A DNA stretch of 64,000 nt from Stappia indica (GTDB taxonomy: Bacteria; Pseudomonadota; Alphaproteobacteria; Rhizobiales; Stappiaceae). Made by a program: the position numbers and the translations under genes. The notes beneath the pieces are model-generated. The model ran no database searches, was not told the DNA's origin, and worked only from the letters and a program-made list of their open reading frames with translations. This document shows positions 51,555 to 60,024 of the stretch, one piece after another; position 1 is the first letter of the stretch; every line of letters starts with the position of its first letter. The DNA lies in contig NZ_CP046908.1 in NCBI RefSeq assembly GCF_009789575.1, forward strand, positions 3,749,001 through 3,813,000, read 5' to 3'.

Positions 51555-52952
51555 GTGAGCAAGAAGAAGAAATCCGCACCGAAGATGACCAGCCGCCGGG
51601 GCGTCGCGTCCTTCGACGACGCGCAGCAGTGGCTGTCCGAGCGCGGGATCGAGGACATCGAGTGCATCGTGCCCGACCTTGCCGGCGTGGCGCGCGGCAA
51701 GATGATGCCGACGGAGAAGTTCTTCTCCGGTCCGGTCATGACGATGCCCGCCTCGATCTTCGCCCAGACCATTTCCGGCGACTATCCGCCGGACGACGAG
51801 CGCTTCCAGCACAATTCGACCGACGGCGACCTGTTCTTCCGCGCCGACTACTCGACGCTGACCACCGTACCCTGGGAGAGCGACCCGACCGCCCAGCTGA
51901 TCCACGACGCCTATACTCGCGAGGGCATTCCGGTGGAGACGGCGCCGCGCAACGTGCTCAAGCGGGTGCTGCAGCTCTACGAGGACGAGGGCTGGACGCC
52001 GCTGGTCGCCCCGGAAATGGAGTTCTATCTCGTCCGCCCGAACACCGATCCGGACTATCCCCTGGAGCCGCCGACCGGCCGCTCGGGCCGGCCGGAAGTC
52101 GGCCGCCAGTCCTATTCGATCTCCGCGCTCAACGAGTTCGACGACCTGATCGACGATATCTACGACCTGTCGGAGGCGCAGGGCCTGGAGATCGACACCC
52201 TGATCCACGAGGAAGGCGCCGCGCAGATGGAGATCAATCTCCGGCACGGCCATCCGCTGGAGCTTGCCGACCAGGTGTTCCTGTTCAAGCGCACGATCCG
52301 CGAGGCGGCGCTGCGCCACGACATGTACGCGACCTTCATGGCCAAGCCGATGTCGAACCAGCCCGGCTCGTCCATGCACATCCACCAGTCGGTGATGGAC
52401 GCGGAGAAGGGCACCAACATCTTCTCGCGCGACGACGGCGAGCCGACGAGCGAGTTCCTCTCCTTCATCGCCGGCCACCAGGCTTTCCTGCCGGCGGTGA
52501 CCTGTATTCTGGCGCCTTACGTGAACTCCTACCGCCGCTTCACCCGCGGCACCACGGCGCCGGTCAACGTGCACTGGGGCTACGACAACCGGACGGTGGG
52601 CCTGCGCGTGCCGAACTCCAAGCCCGTCGCCCGCCGGCTGGAGAACCGCGTGCCGTCCTCCGACGCCAACCCCTATCTCGCCATCGCCGCCTCGCTCGCC
52701 TGCGGCTATCTCGGCATCAAGCAGCGCCTGACGCCGGACGAGCCGCGCAGCGGCAACTTCAGCGAGGACATGCACGCCCTGCCGCGCGGCCTGCTGGAGG
52801 CGGTCGCGCTGTTCGGTGAGTGCGAGGAACTGATCGACGTGTTCGGCGAGAAGTTCGTCGCCACCTACCGCGCCATCAAGCAGGAAGAATTCGAGACCTT
52901 CATGAAGGTCATCAGCCCATGGGAGCGGGAATACCTGCTGCTCAACGTCTGA
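51555..52952 (+). CDS. Glutamine-synthetase-like gamma-glutamylpolyamine ligase, copy 2
   Basis: This 465-residue paralogue of the ligase encoded on the other strand has the full GS active-site set (APEMEFYLV, AAQMEINLRH, SSMHIHQS, NRTVGLRV, RRLENR). The two proteins are only distantly alike, so they probably use different amines. The GTG start (MSKKKKSAPKM) follows AAGGCGAG; an internal ATG ten codons on is the alternative. It heads an operon with the aminotransferase and oxidase. Confidence 0.85.
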   Translation: MSKKKKSAPKMTSRRGVASFDDAQQWLSERGIEDIECIVPDLAGVARGKMMPTEKFFSGPVMTMPASIFAQTISGDYPPDDERFQHNSTDGDLFFRADYSTLTTVPWESDPTAQLIHDAYTREGIPVETAPRNVLKRVLQLYEDEGWTPLVAPEMEFYLVRPNTDPDYPLEPPTGRSGRPEVGRQSYSISALNEFDDLIDDIYDLSEAQGLEIDTLIHEEGAAQMEINLRHGHPLELADQVFLFKRTIREAALRHDMYATFMAKPMSNQPGSSMHIHQSVMDAEKGTNIFSRDDGEPTSEFLSFIAGHQAFLPAVTCILAPYVNSYRRFTRGTTAPVNVHWGYDNRTVGLRVPNSKPVARRLENRVPSSDANPYLAIAASLACGYLGIKQRLTPDEPRSGNFSEDMHALPRGLLEAVALFGECEELIDVFGEKFVATYRAIKQEEFETFMKVISPWEREYLLLNV

Positions 52953-53006
52953 CGCACGTCGGGCGGGGCAAAGAGATCGACAACCAGAAAACCGGGAGAC
53001 GCCACC

Positions 53007-54404
53007 ATGACCGGTGCCTCGAACCTTTACCCGACCGCAGACCTGCGCGCCCGCGACGCGGCGCATCATTTTCACCCCTTCACCGATACGGGGGCGCTGA
53101 ACCGTGAGGGCGTGCGCGTCATCACCTCGGCCAAGGGCGTGTGGCTGACCGACAGCGATGGCAACCGCTATCTCGACGGCATGGCCGGCCTGTGGTGCTG
53201 CCAGGTCGGGCACGGCCGCGACGAGATCGTCGATGCGGTCGAGAAGCAGATGCGCGAGCTCGACTATTACAACACCTTCTTCAAGACCAGCCATCCGCCG
53301 GTCATCGCCCTGTCCGAGCGTCTGGCGCAGCTCAGCCCGCCGCAGTTCAACCGCGTCTTCTTCACCTCCTCCGGCTCCGAGGCGAACGACACGGTGTTCC
53401 GCATGGTCCGCACTTATTGGGACCTGATGGGCAAGCCGGAGAAGAAGACGATCATCGGCCGCTGGAACGGCTATCACGGCTCCACGCTCGCCGGCACCAG
53501 CCTCGGCGGCATGACCGGCATGCATGCGCAGGGCGACCTGCCGGTGCCCGGCGTCCATCACATTCCCCAGCCCTACTGGTTCGGCGAGGGCGGCGCGATG
53601 TCGTCGGACGAATTCGGCCTGTGGGCGGCGCGCGAGCTGGAGCGGGCCATCGATGTCCTTGGCGAGGGCAAGGTGGCGGCCTTCATCGCCGAGCCGATCC
53701 AGGGTGCCGGCGGCGTCATCATTCCGCCGGACAGCTACTGGCCGGAGGTCTCCCGCATCTGTCGCGAGCGCGACATCCTCTTGGTCGCCGACGAGGTGAT
53801 CTGCGGCTTCGGGCGCCTGGGCAGCTGGTTCGGCTCGCAGCATTACGGCATCGAGCCCGACCTGATGCCCATCGCCAAGGGCCTGTCCTCCGGCTACCTG
53901 CCGATCGGCGGCGTGATGATCGCCGACCGGGTCGCCGACGCCTTCATCGACAAGGGCGGCGAGTTCTACCACGGCTACACCTATTCCGGTCATCCGGCCT
54001 GCTGCGCCGCGGCGCTCGCCAATCTCGACATCATGGTGCGCGAGCGGTTGGTCGAGCGGGTGGCGGACGATATCGGTCCCTATCTGCAGCAGCGCTGGAA
54101 GGCCCTGGGCGACCATCCGCTGGTCGGCGAGGCGCGCATGGTCGGTCTCGTCGGCGCGCTGGAGCTGGTGCCGGCCAAGGGCGACCGCTCGCGCAAGTTC
54201 GCACCCGTCGGCGAGGTCGGCACGCTCTGCCGCGACATCTCCTTAGGCAACGGGCTGGTCATGCGCGCCGTGCGCGACAGCATGATCATCTCGCCGCCGC
54301 TGGTGCTGACCCACGAGGAAGCGGACGAGCTGGTCGCACGCGCCGAGCGCACCCTCGATGAGACCTATGCGGCGCTCAAGAAGGACGGCCGACTGGCGGC
54401 CTGA
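53007..54404 (+). CDS. Class III PLP aminotransferase (putrescine/polyamine type, SpuC-like)
   Basis: The 465-residue omega-aminotransferase has VFFTSSGSEANDTVFRMVR at the cofactor phosphate site, the Asp of LLVADEVICGFGR and the Schiff-base lysine in MPIAKGLSSGYLPIGG. Its closest functional class is putrescine- or polyamine-pyruvate transaminase (SpuC), consistent with its neighbours. Pyruvate as amino acceptor is an assumption. It follows the ligase by 54 bases. Confidence 0.9.
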   Translation: MTGASNLYPTADLRARDAAHHFHPFTDTGALNREGVRVITSAKGVWLTDSDGNRYLDGMAGLWCCQVGHGRDEIVDAVEKQMRELDYYNTFFKTSHPPVIALSERLAQLSPPQFNRVFFTSSGSEANDTVFRMVRTYWDLMGKPEKKTIIGRWNGYHGSTLAGTSLGGMTGMHAQGDLPVPGVHHIPQPYWFGEGGAMSSDEFGLWAARELERAIDVLGEGKVAAFIAEPIQGAGGVIIPPDSYWPEVSRICRERDILLVADEVICGFGRLGSWFGSQHYGIEPDLMPIAKGLSSGYLPIGGVMIADRVADAFIDKGGEFYHGYTYSGHPACCAAALANLDIMVRERLVERVADDIGPYLQQRWKALGDHPLVGEARMVGLVGALELVPAKGDRSRKFAPVGEVGTLCRDISLGNGLVMRAVRDSMIISPPLVLTHEEADELVARAERTLDETYAALKKDGRLAA

Positions 54405-54475
54405 GACGAGCCCGAGCCCGGTTCGCGGCCAACCCGCGACCGACCCGCCCGCGACCGACCCGAAGGGAGGCAGAT

Positions 54476-55768
54476 GTGACCGAGATCGCCAGCGCCCATG
54501 CCCCCTCCTACTACGCGGCGAGCGTCGACGACCGCCCGGCCCGGCCTGCCCTGGCCGGCGCGGTGCGGGCGGACGTTGCCATCGTCGGCGGCGGGTTCAC
54601 CGGGCTCAATGCGGCGATCACCCTGGCCGAGGCGGGCCGCTCGGTCGTCCTGATCGAGCAGAACCGCATCGGCTGGGGCGCCAGCGGGCGCAATGGCGGC
54701 CAGCTGCACAGCGGCCAGCGGCGCGACCAGGTGCATCTGGAAAAGCAGTACGGCCTCGACACCGCCCGCCGGCTGTGGACCTTCGCCGAGGAGGCGAAGG
54801 CCCTGTTGCACGAGCGGGTGCAGCGCTTCGGCATTGACTGCGACTGGACGGAAGGCCTCATCCACGCCGCCCACAAGGAGCGGTTCGTCGCTGAGGAGTG
54901 GGACTATGCCGAAAAGCTCGCCCGCGACTACGGCTATGACGCGGTCACGCGGCTCGACCGCGCGCAGCTGGCGGCCGCCATCGGCACCAAGCGCTATTTC
55001 GGCGGCACGCGCGACGGCGGGGCAGGGCACCTGCATCCGCTGAAACTGGCCCAGGGGCTCGCCGATGCGGCTGAGGCGGCCGGTGCCGTCCTGCACGAGG
55101 CGACCCATGCCGTCTCGCTGCGGCATGCGGGCGGGCGGGTGCTGGTCGAGACGGGCCAGGGCGAGATCGACGCCGGCAGCGTGCTGCTGGCCGGCAACGG
55201 TTATCTTGCCGGGCTCGACCGCGACAGCGACGCCCGCGTCATGCCGATCAACAATTACGTCCTGACCACCGAGCCGCTGTCGCGCGAGGCGGCAGATCAC
55301 CTGATTCCCGGCCGCGAGGCGGTCTCCGACAGCCGCTTCGTCGTCTATTACTGGCGCCTGACCCGCGACCTGCGGCTGCTGTTCGGCGGCGGCGAGACCT
55401 ATCGGCGCGGCTTCCCGCCGGACCTGCGCGCTTTCGTGCGCTCGCATCTGAACAACGTCTATCCGCAGCTCGCCACGGCTCCCGTCTCCCATGTCTGGGG
55501 CGGCACGCTCGGCGTCACCACCTCGCGCATGCCCTGCCTGCGGCGCACGGCGCCCGGCGTCTATGTGGCGGCGGGCTTTTCCGGCCACGGCGTCGCGATG
55601 GCCGGCTTTTGCGGCCATGCGGCGGCCTGCGCCATGCTGGGCGACGCGGAGCGGTTCGATGTGTTCGCGCAGCTTTCGCCGCCGAAATTTCCGGGCGGGC
55701 GGGCCTTCCGCTGGCCGATCCTGGTGCTGGCGATGAGCTGGTTCGCCCTGCGCGACCGGCTGTGGTAG
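54476..55768 (+). CDS. puuB: Gamma-glutamylputrescine oxidase-like FAD enzyme
   Basis: The 430-residue DAO-family flavoenzyme has N-terminal VAIVGGGFTGLNAAITLAEA and LIEQNRIGWGASGRNGGQL, and C-terminal PGVYVAAGFSGHGVAMAGF. It would oxidise gamma-glutamylputrescine to the aldehyde with release of ammonia. The GTG start is set by AAGGGAGG five bases before; an ATG two bases earlier is out of frame and runs straight into a stop. The aldehyde dehydrogenase and gamma-glutamyl hydrolase that normally follow are not in this window. Confidence 0.87.
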   Translation: MTEIASAHAPSYYAASVDDRPARPALAGAVRADVAIVGGGFTGLNAAITLAEAGRSVVLIEQNRIGWGASGRNGGQLHSGQRRDQVHLEKQYGLDTARRLWTFAEEAKALLHERVQRFGIDCDWTEGLIHAAHKERFVAEEWDYAEKLARDYGYDAVTRLDRAQLAAAIGTKRYFGGTRDGGAGHLHPLKLAQGLADAAEAAGAVLHEATHAVSLRHAGGRVLVETGQGEIDAGSVLLAGNGYLAGLDRDSDARVMPINNYVLTTEPLSREAADHLIPGREAVSDSRFVVYYWRLTRDLRLLFGGGETYRRGFPPDLRAFVRSHLNNVYPQLATAPVSHVWGGTLGVTTSRMPCLRRTAPGVYVAAGFSGHGVAMAGFCGHAAACAMLGDAERFDVFAQLSPPKFPGGRAFRWPILVLAMSWFALRDRLW

Positions 55769-55784
55769 CCGCCCGGCCGGCCCG

Positions 55785-57497
55785 TCAGAACCGCGTGCTG
55801 GCCTTGTCGCGGAAGCTGCGGGCAGAGGTGCGCGCCAGCAGGACCGACGGCACCAGCCCCACCAGCACGATCAGCAGCGCCGGCAGCGCGCCTTCGCCGA
55901 AGGCCTCGCGCGAGGCGGCGTTGTAGACCGTCGTCGCCAGCGTCTCGAAATTGAACGGACGCAGCAGGATCGTCGCCGGCAGTTCCTTCATGCAGTCGAC
56001 GAAGGCAAGCAGCAGGGCGGTCAAGAGCACCGGACGCAGCATCGGCAGGTGCACCTCGAAGAGGATGCGGCCGGAGCTGCGCCCCAGAGTGCGCGCGGCC
56101 ATGTCGAGATGCGGCGTCACCTTGCCGAAACCGCCCTCGATCTGGCCGTAGGACACTGCCAGGAAGCGGACCATATAGGCGTAGACCAGCGCCGTGCCCG
56201 AGCCGATCAGCAGCAAGCCGGTGGAAAAGCCGAAGGTCGAGCGGGCGACGCCGTCGAGAAAATTGTCGAAATTGGCGAGCGGGATCAGGATGCCGACGGC
56301 GAGCACCGTGCCGGGAATGGCGTAGCCGATGGAGGCGATGCGGCCGAACAGCAGCGTCAGCCGGCTGGCCTGGACCCGGTGCGCATAGGTCAGCACCACG
56401 CCGATCACCACGGTCAGCAGCGCGGCGGAGACCGACAGGACCAGGGTGTTCTGGATCGCCGAGAGCAGGCGCGGGTCGAACAGGTCGTCGAGGCGCCGGC
56501 TGGCATAATCGGCCAGCAGGGCGGCCGGGAAGACGAAGCCGATCAGGACGGGCAGGGCGCAGGCGGCGGTGGCGAGCCAGGCCCGCGGCCCGCTCAGCCG
56601 GTAGCTCGGCAGCGTCTTGTAGCTGGCGGACGGGGTGTGGAAGCGCTGGCCCTTGCGGGCGCGCCGCTCCATCCACAAAAGCGCGAAGACCAGCGCCAGC
56701 ATGGCGCAGGCGATCTGCGCCGCCCCGGCCAGGCTCGAGCGGTTCACCCAGGTGTCGTAGACCGAGAAGCTGAGCGTGTGGACGCCGAAGAAGGTGACCG
56801 CGCCGATGTCGTTGAGGCATTCCATCAGGGCGAGCGAGATCCCGACGACGATGGCCGGGCGGGCGAGCGGCAGCGCCACGCGGAAGAACAGGCGCGTGGG
56901 GCCGGCGCCGAGCGTGCGCGACACGTCCAGCGTGGAGGCCGACTGCAGCAGCAGGGCGGCGCGCGTCGTCAGGTAGACGTAAGGGTAGAGCACGAAGCCC
57001 ATCACGAAGATCGCCCCGCCCAGCGAGCGAACCTCCGGGAACCAGTAGTCCCGCGAGGTGCGGAAGCCGAAGATCTCGCGGACGAGGCTCTGCACCGGCC
57101 CGGTGAAGGTCAGGATCTCCACATAGGTATAGGCGATGATGTAGGTCGGCACCGCCAGCGGCAGCAAGAGCGCCCAGTCGAACAGGGCGCGGCCGGGAAA
57201 GCGGCACATGGTGACGAGCCACGCGGTGCCCGTGCCGATGATGAAGGTGATCAGGCCGACGCCCAGCAGCAGCAGGAAGGTGGTCTGGAGCGAGCGAGGC
57301 AGCACCGTGCCGATCAGGTGGCTCCAGACATCGCCCGTCGGCTGGGCGGCCAGGACGACGAGCGCGCCGATCGGCAGCAGGGTCAGGCCGGCGACGATGA
57401 GGCCGGCGACGAGCCACAGCCGGTCGGCGAGGCTGCGCGAGGCGCGCGGGGCGACCGGGATCGCGGTCATGTCGTCGAGGCGGGCAGTATCGCTCAT
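55785..57497 (-). CDS. fbpB: Ferric-iron ABC transporter permease (fused double permease)
   Basis: The 570-residue permease has about twelve transmembrane segments in two homologous halves, each with an EAA-like loop (SRTLGAGPTRLFFRVALPLA and ARTLGRSSGRILFEVHLPML), as in FbpB/AfuB/SfuB. It works with the binding protein encoded just upstream. No ATPase gene follows; the next gene is convergent. Confidence 0.92.
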   Translation of the reverse strand: MSDTARLDDMTAIPVAPRASRSLADRLWLVAGLIVAGLTLLPIGALVVLAAQPTGDVWSHLIGTVLPRSLQTTFLLLLGVGLITFIIGTGTAWLVTMCRFPGRALFDWALLLPLAVPTYIIAYTYVEILTFTGPVQSLVREIFGFRTSRDYWFPEVRSLGGAIFVMGFVLYPYVYLTTRAALLLQSASTLDVSRTLGAGPTRLFFRVALPLARPAIVVGISLALMECLNDIGAVTFFGVHTLSFSVYDTWVNRSSLAGAAQIACAMLALVFALLWMERRARKGQRFHTPSASYKTLPSYRLSGPRAWLATAACALPVLIGFVFPAALLADYASRRLDDLFDPRLLSAIQNTLVLSVSAALLTVVIGVVLTYAHRVQASRLTLLFGRIASIGYAIPGTVLAVGILIPLANFDNFLDGVARSTFGFSTGLLLIGSGTALVYAYMVRFLAVSYGQIEGGFGKVTPHLDMAARTLGRSSGRILFEVHLPMLRPVLLTALLLAFVDCMKELPATILLRPFNFETLATTVYNAASREAFGEGALPALLIVLVGLVPSVLLARTSARSFRDKASTRF

Positions 57498-57594
57498 GGT
57501 GCTTCCGACGGGGCTCGATCAGCGGAACCCGGTCTGACGGGGCCGGATCTGGCTGGTCTGGAGGCCGTTTCCGGCGATGTCCGGCAACGGCGAA

Positions 57595-57624
57595 CGGCGC
57601 CCCGTTCACAAGAACAGGGCGCCG
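57595..57624 (-). promoter_or_regulatory. Hairpin between fbpA and fbpB
   Basis: A 13-position stem (CGGCGCCC, one mismatch, GTTC) closes on a 4-base loop. No strong T-run follows on the minus strand. It resembles the hairpins behind the other binding-protein genes here and may limit read-through into the permease. Confidence 0.55.
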
Positions 57625-57656
57625 CGAGTTTCAGTCTTCGCTTGCGAGGTCGGGCC

Positions 57657-58709
57657 TCAGCTCTGCGGGCCGTCGTTGAAGCCGACCTTGTCGACCAGCT
57701 CGCTGGCGGTCTTGCGGTTCTTGGCGATCTCGTCGAGCGACAGGGTGTCGGCCTTGAAGTCGCCCCACGAGGCGACCATCTCGGAAATCTCGACGCCCGG
57801 CTTCACCGGGTACTCGTTGTTGGCCTCGGCATAGATGTGCTGGGCCTCCTCGGAGGACAGGAACTCGATCAGCTTGACGGCGGCTTCCGGATTCGGAGCG
57901 TTCTTGGCCATCACGACGCCCGAGATGTTGACGTGGGTGCCGCGGTCGTCGCTGTTCGGGAACAGGATCTTGACCGAGTTGGCCCAGTCCTTCTGCTCCG
58001 GCTCCTTCTCGTTGGTCAGCATCGCGCCCATGTAATAGGTGTTGCCGAGCGAGATGTCGCACTCGCCGGCGAAGATCGCCTGCACCTGGCCGCGGTCGTT
58101 GCCGGTCGGCTTGCGGGCAAGGTTGTCACGCACACCGGCGAGCCACGTCTCGGCTTCCTCGGCGCCCTTGTGGGCGACGATCGAGGCGAACAGGGCGACG
58201 TTGTAGACGTGCTGGCCCGAGCGGGTGCAGATCTTGCCCTTCCACTTCGGGTCGGCCAGCTCCTCATAGGTGATGCTGTCCTGCGCCACGCGCTCCTTCG
58301 AGGCGTAGACGATGCGCGCGCGGGTGGTCAGGCCGATCCAGTGGCCCTCCGGATCGCGGAACTCGGCCGGAACGTTCTCGTTGACGACGTCGGACGTCAC
58401 CGGCTGGGTGATGCCGAGCTCCTTGGCGCCGTCGAGGCGGCCGATGTCGACCGTCAGCAGCACGTCGGCCGGCGAATTCGCGCCCTCGGCCTGGATGCGT
58501 TCGGCGAGGCCGTCGGAGGCGAAGATGACGTTGGTCTTGATCCCGGTTTCCTTGGTGAAGGCCTCGAGCAGCGGCTCGATCAGGAACGGCTGGCGATAGG
58601 AGTAGATGTTGACCTCGCCCTCGGCAGCGGCCGGCGCAGCGATCGCGGCGGATGCGAGAAGCGCGGCCGACAGGAGGCCGGTGCGCAGAGCGGAAACCTT
58701 GTGGAACAT
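57657..58709 (-). CDS. fbpA: Ferric-iron periplasmic binding protein
   Basis: The 350-residue protein has a signal peptide (about 1-29, APAAAE) and the FbpA/FutA fold. The iron-binding tyrosine pair Tyr225/Tyr226 in GNTYYMGAM is present, with the N-terminal NIYSYRQ segment adding a further tyrosine ligand candidate. GGGAGAATTCC precedes the start. It delivers naked or citrate-bound ferric iron to FbpB. An Irr-type palindrome upstream predicts induction under iron limitation. Confidence 0.92.
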   Translation of the reverse strand: MFHKVSALRTGLLSAALLASAAIAAPAAAEGEVNIYSYRQPFLIEPLLEAFTKETGIKTNVIFASDGLAERIQAEGANSPADVLLTVDIGRLDGAKELGITQPVTSDVVNENVPAEFRDPEGHWIGLTTRARIVYASKERVAQDSITYEELADPKWKGKICTRSGQHVYNVALFASIVAHKGAEEAETWLAGVRDNLARKPTGNDRGQVQAIFAGECDISLGNTYYMGAMLTNEKEPEQKDWANSVKILFPNSDDRGTHVNISGVVMAKNAPNPEAAVKLIEFLSSEEAQHIYAEANNEYPVKPGVEISEMVASWGDFKADTLSLDEIAKNRKTASELVDKVGFNDGPQS

Positions 58710-58802
58710 GGAATTCTCCCAGCGATCAGGGGACAAGGCCCTGATGTCGGTTGCGTTGGCCCTTCGGGCTGCCGTTGCGGCAACTTTCTCCCAGGCGCTC
58801 GC

Positions 58803-58830
58803 ATCCTATAAACAGGAGTTCTGGTGTCAA
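58803..58830 (-). promoter_or_regulatory. Promoter of fbpAB
   Basis: On the minus strand TTGACA is followed after 16 bases by TAGGAT, a good sigma-70 match, about 95 bases before the fbpA start codon. The Irr-type palindrome lies upstream of the -35. Confidence 0.65.
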
Positions 58831-58855
58831 GAATAATCGCCTGAAAAATCAATAG

Positions 58856-58872
58856 TTTAGAATTATTCTAAG
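58856..58872. promoter_or_regulatory. Irr box (ICE motif) upstream of fbpA
   Basis: TTTAGAATTATTCTAAG contains TTAGAA and TTCTAA as perfect inverted arms around TTA, matching the iron-control element bound by Irr in Hyphomicrobiales. Its place upstream of the -35 fits activation under low iron, as described for iron-uptake genes. Confidence 0.72.
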
Positions 58873-58929
58873 TTAAGCTGAGTGTGCTGGCCAACTTTTC
58901 CCAGGCGGCAGAAAGTCGGGCCGGATCTT

Positions 58930-59892
58930 TTACGGAGCCGGGGTGCCGCCCGACAGGATCTCGGCCATCCAGGCGGTGTCGATGTTCTGCCCGCTCAGCA
59001 CGATGCCGGCGACCTCGCCGCGCCTTTGGTCCTGCAGCAAGGCGGCAAGGGCGGCCGCGCCCGAACCTTCGGCAACGCTGTGGGTGGTGCGGTAGAGCAG
59101 GCGCACGGCCTCGGCGATCGCCGCGTCGCTGACGCGCAGGATGTCGTCGACGCCGGCGCGGATGACCGCCAGCGCGGTCTCGTCCGGCCCGCGCACCGCC
59201 ATGCCGTCGGCGAAGGTGGCGGCGCTCGCCGTCTCGACCCGCTGGCCGCTTTCCAGCGACAGCGCATAGGCGTCGGCCTTGTCGGAGACGACACCGACGA
59301 TGCGCGTGCGCCGGCCCAGCAGATTGCGCGCCGAAATCATGCCGCAGATGCCGGAGCCGAGGCCGATCGGCACATAGACGACGTCGAGATCCTCGGCCGC
59401 CCGGAAGAACTCCATCGCGTAGGTGGCAACGCCGCGCACCAGGTCCTGGTGGAAGCTCGGCACCATCAGCAGGCCGCGCTCGTCCGCCAGCGCCATCGCA
59501 TGCTGCTTGGCCTCGTCGAAGTCGCTGCCTGCCTCCACCAGCTCGGCGCCGAAGGCGCGCATCGCAGCATTCTTCTCGGCCGAATTGCCATGCGGCACGA
59601 CGATGGTGCAGGCCAGCCCGTTGCGCGCCGAGGCGAAGGCAAGGCTCTGGCCGTGATTGCCGCGGGTGGCGGAGATGATGCCGGTGCCGGCGGGGGAGTT
59701 GCGGGCGATGCCGCTGGCGATCACCAACCCGCCGCGCACCTTGAAGGCGCCGGTCGGCGTGTGGTTCTCGTGCTTGACCCAGACCTTCCGTCCGACCGCG
59801 TCCGCCAGCAGCGGCCAGGCATATTGCGGGGTCGGGCGCATCGACCGGTAGACGGTCTCGGCGGCATCCTCGATGGCGGCAAGGGTCAGCAT
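58930..59892 (-). CDS. Threonine/serine dehydratase-like PLP enzyme (fold type II)
   Basis: The 320-residue enzyme has the Schiff-base lysine in GAFKVRGG (Lys51), the substrate loop SATRGNHGQS and the glycine-rich phosphate loop IGLGSGICGM. No C-terminal ACT-like regulatory domain is present, so it is of the catabolic type. It may act on threonine, serine or a hydroxylated amino acid; EutB-like hydroxyectoine dehydratases are similar but no ectoine genes are near. It appears monocistronic. Confidence 0.85.
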   Translation of the reverse strand: MLTLAAIEDAAETVYRSMRPTPQYAWPLLADAVGRKVWVKHENHTPTGAFKVRGGLVIASGIARNSPAGTGIISATRGNHGQSLAFASARNGLACTIVVPHGNSAEKNAAMRAFGAELVEAGSDFDEAKQHAMALADERGLLMVPSFHQDLVRGVATYAMEFFRAAEDLDVVYVPIGLGSGICGMISARNLLGRRTRIVGVVSDKADAYALSLESGQRVETASAATFADGMAVRGPDETALAVIRAGVDDILRVSDAAIAEAVRLLYRTTHSVAEGSGAAALAALLQDQRRGEVAGIVLSGQNIDTAWMAEILSGGTPAP

Positions 59893-60024
59893 GGCATATC
59901 CGGAAAGCGACGGCGGGCCGCTGTGCCGGACCCGCCCTTGGGAGAGACCGCTACAGTGGCGCCTGGGGCAGGGCGGGTCAATCCCCGCCCATCCCGCACG
60001 TAGAGCCTTCGCGAAAGGCCCCGA

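Noticed and set aside
51258-54116. Long minus-strand frame opposite the GntR, ligase and aminotransferase genes
   Set aside because: Antisense shadow crossing three real genes and their operator; no domain seen.
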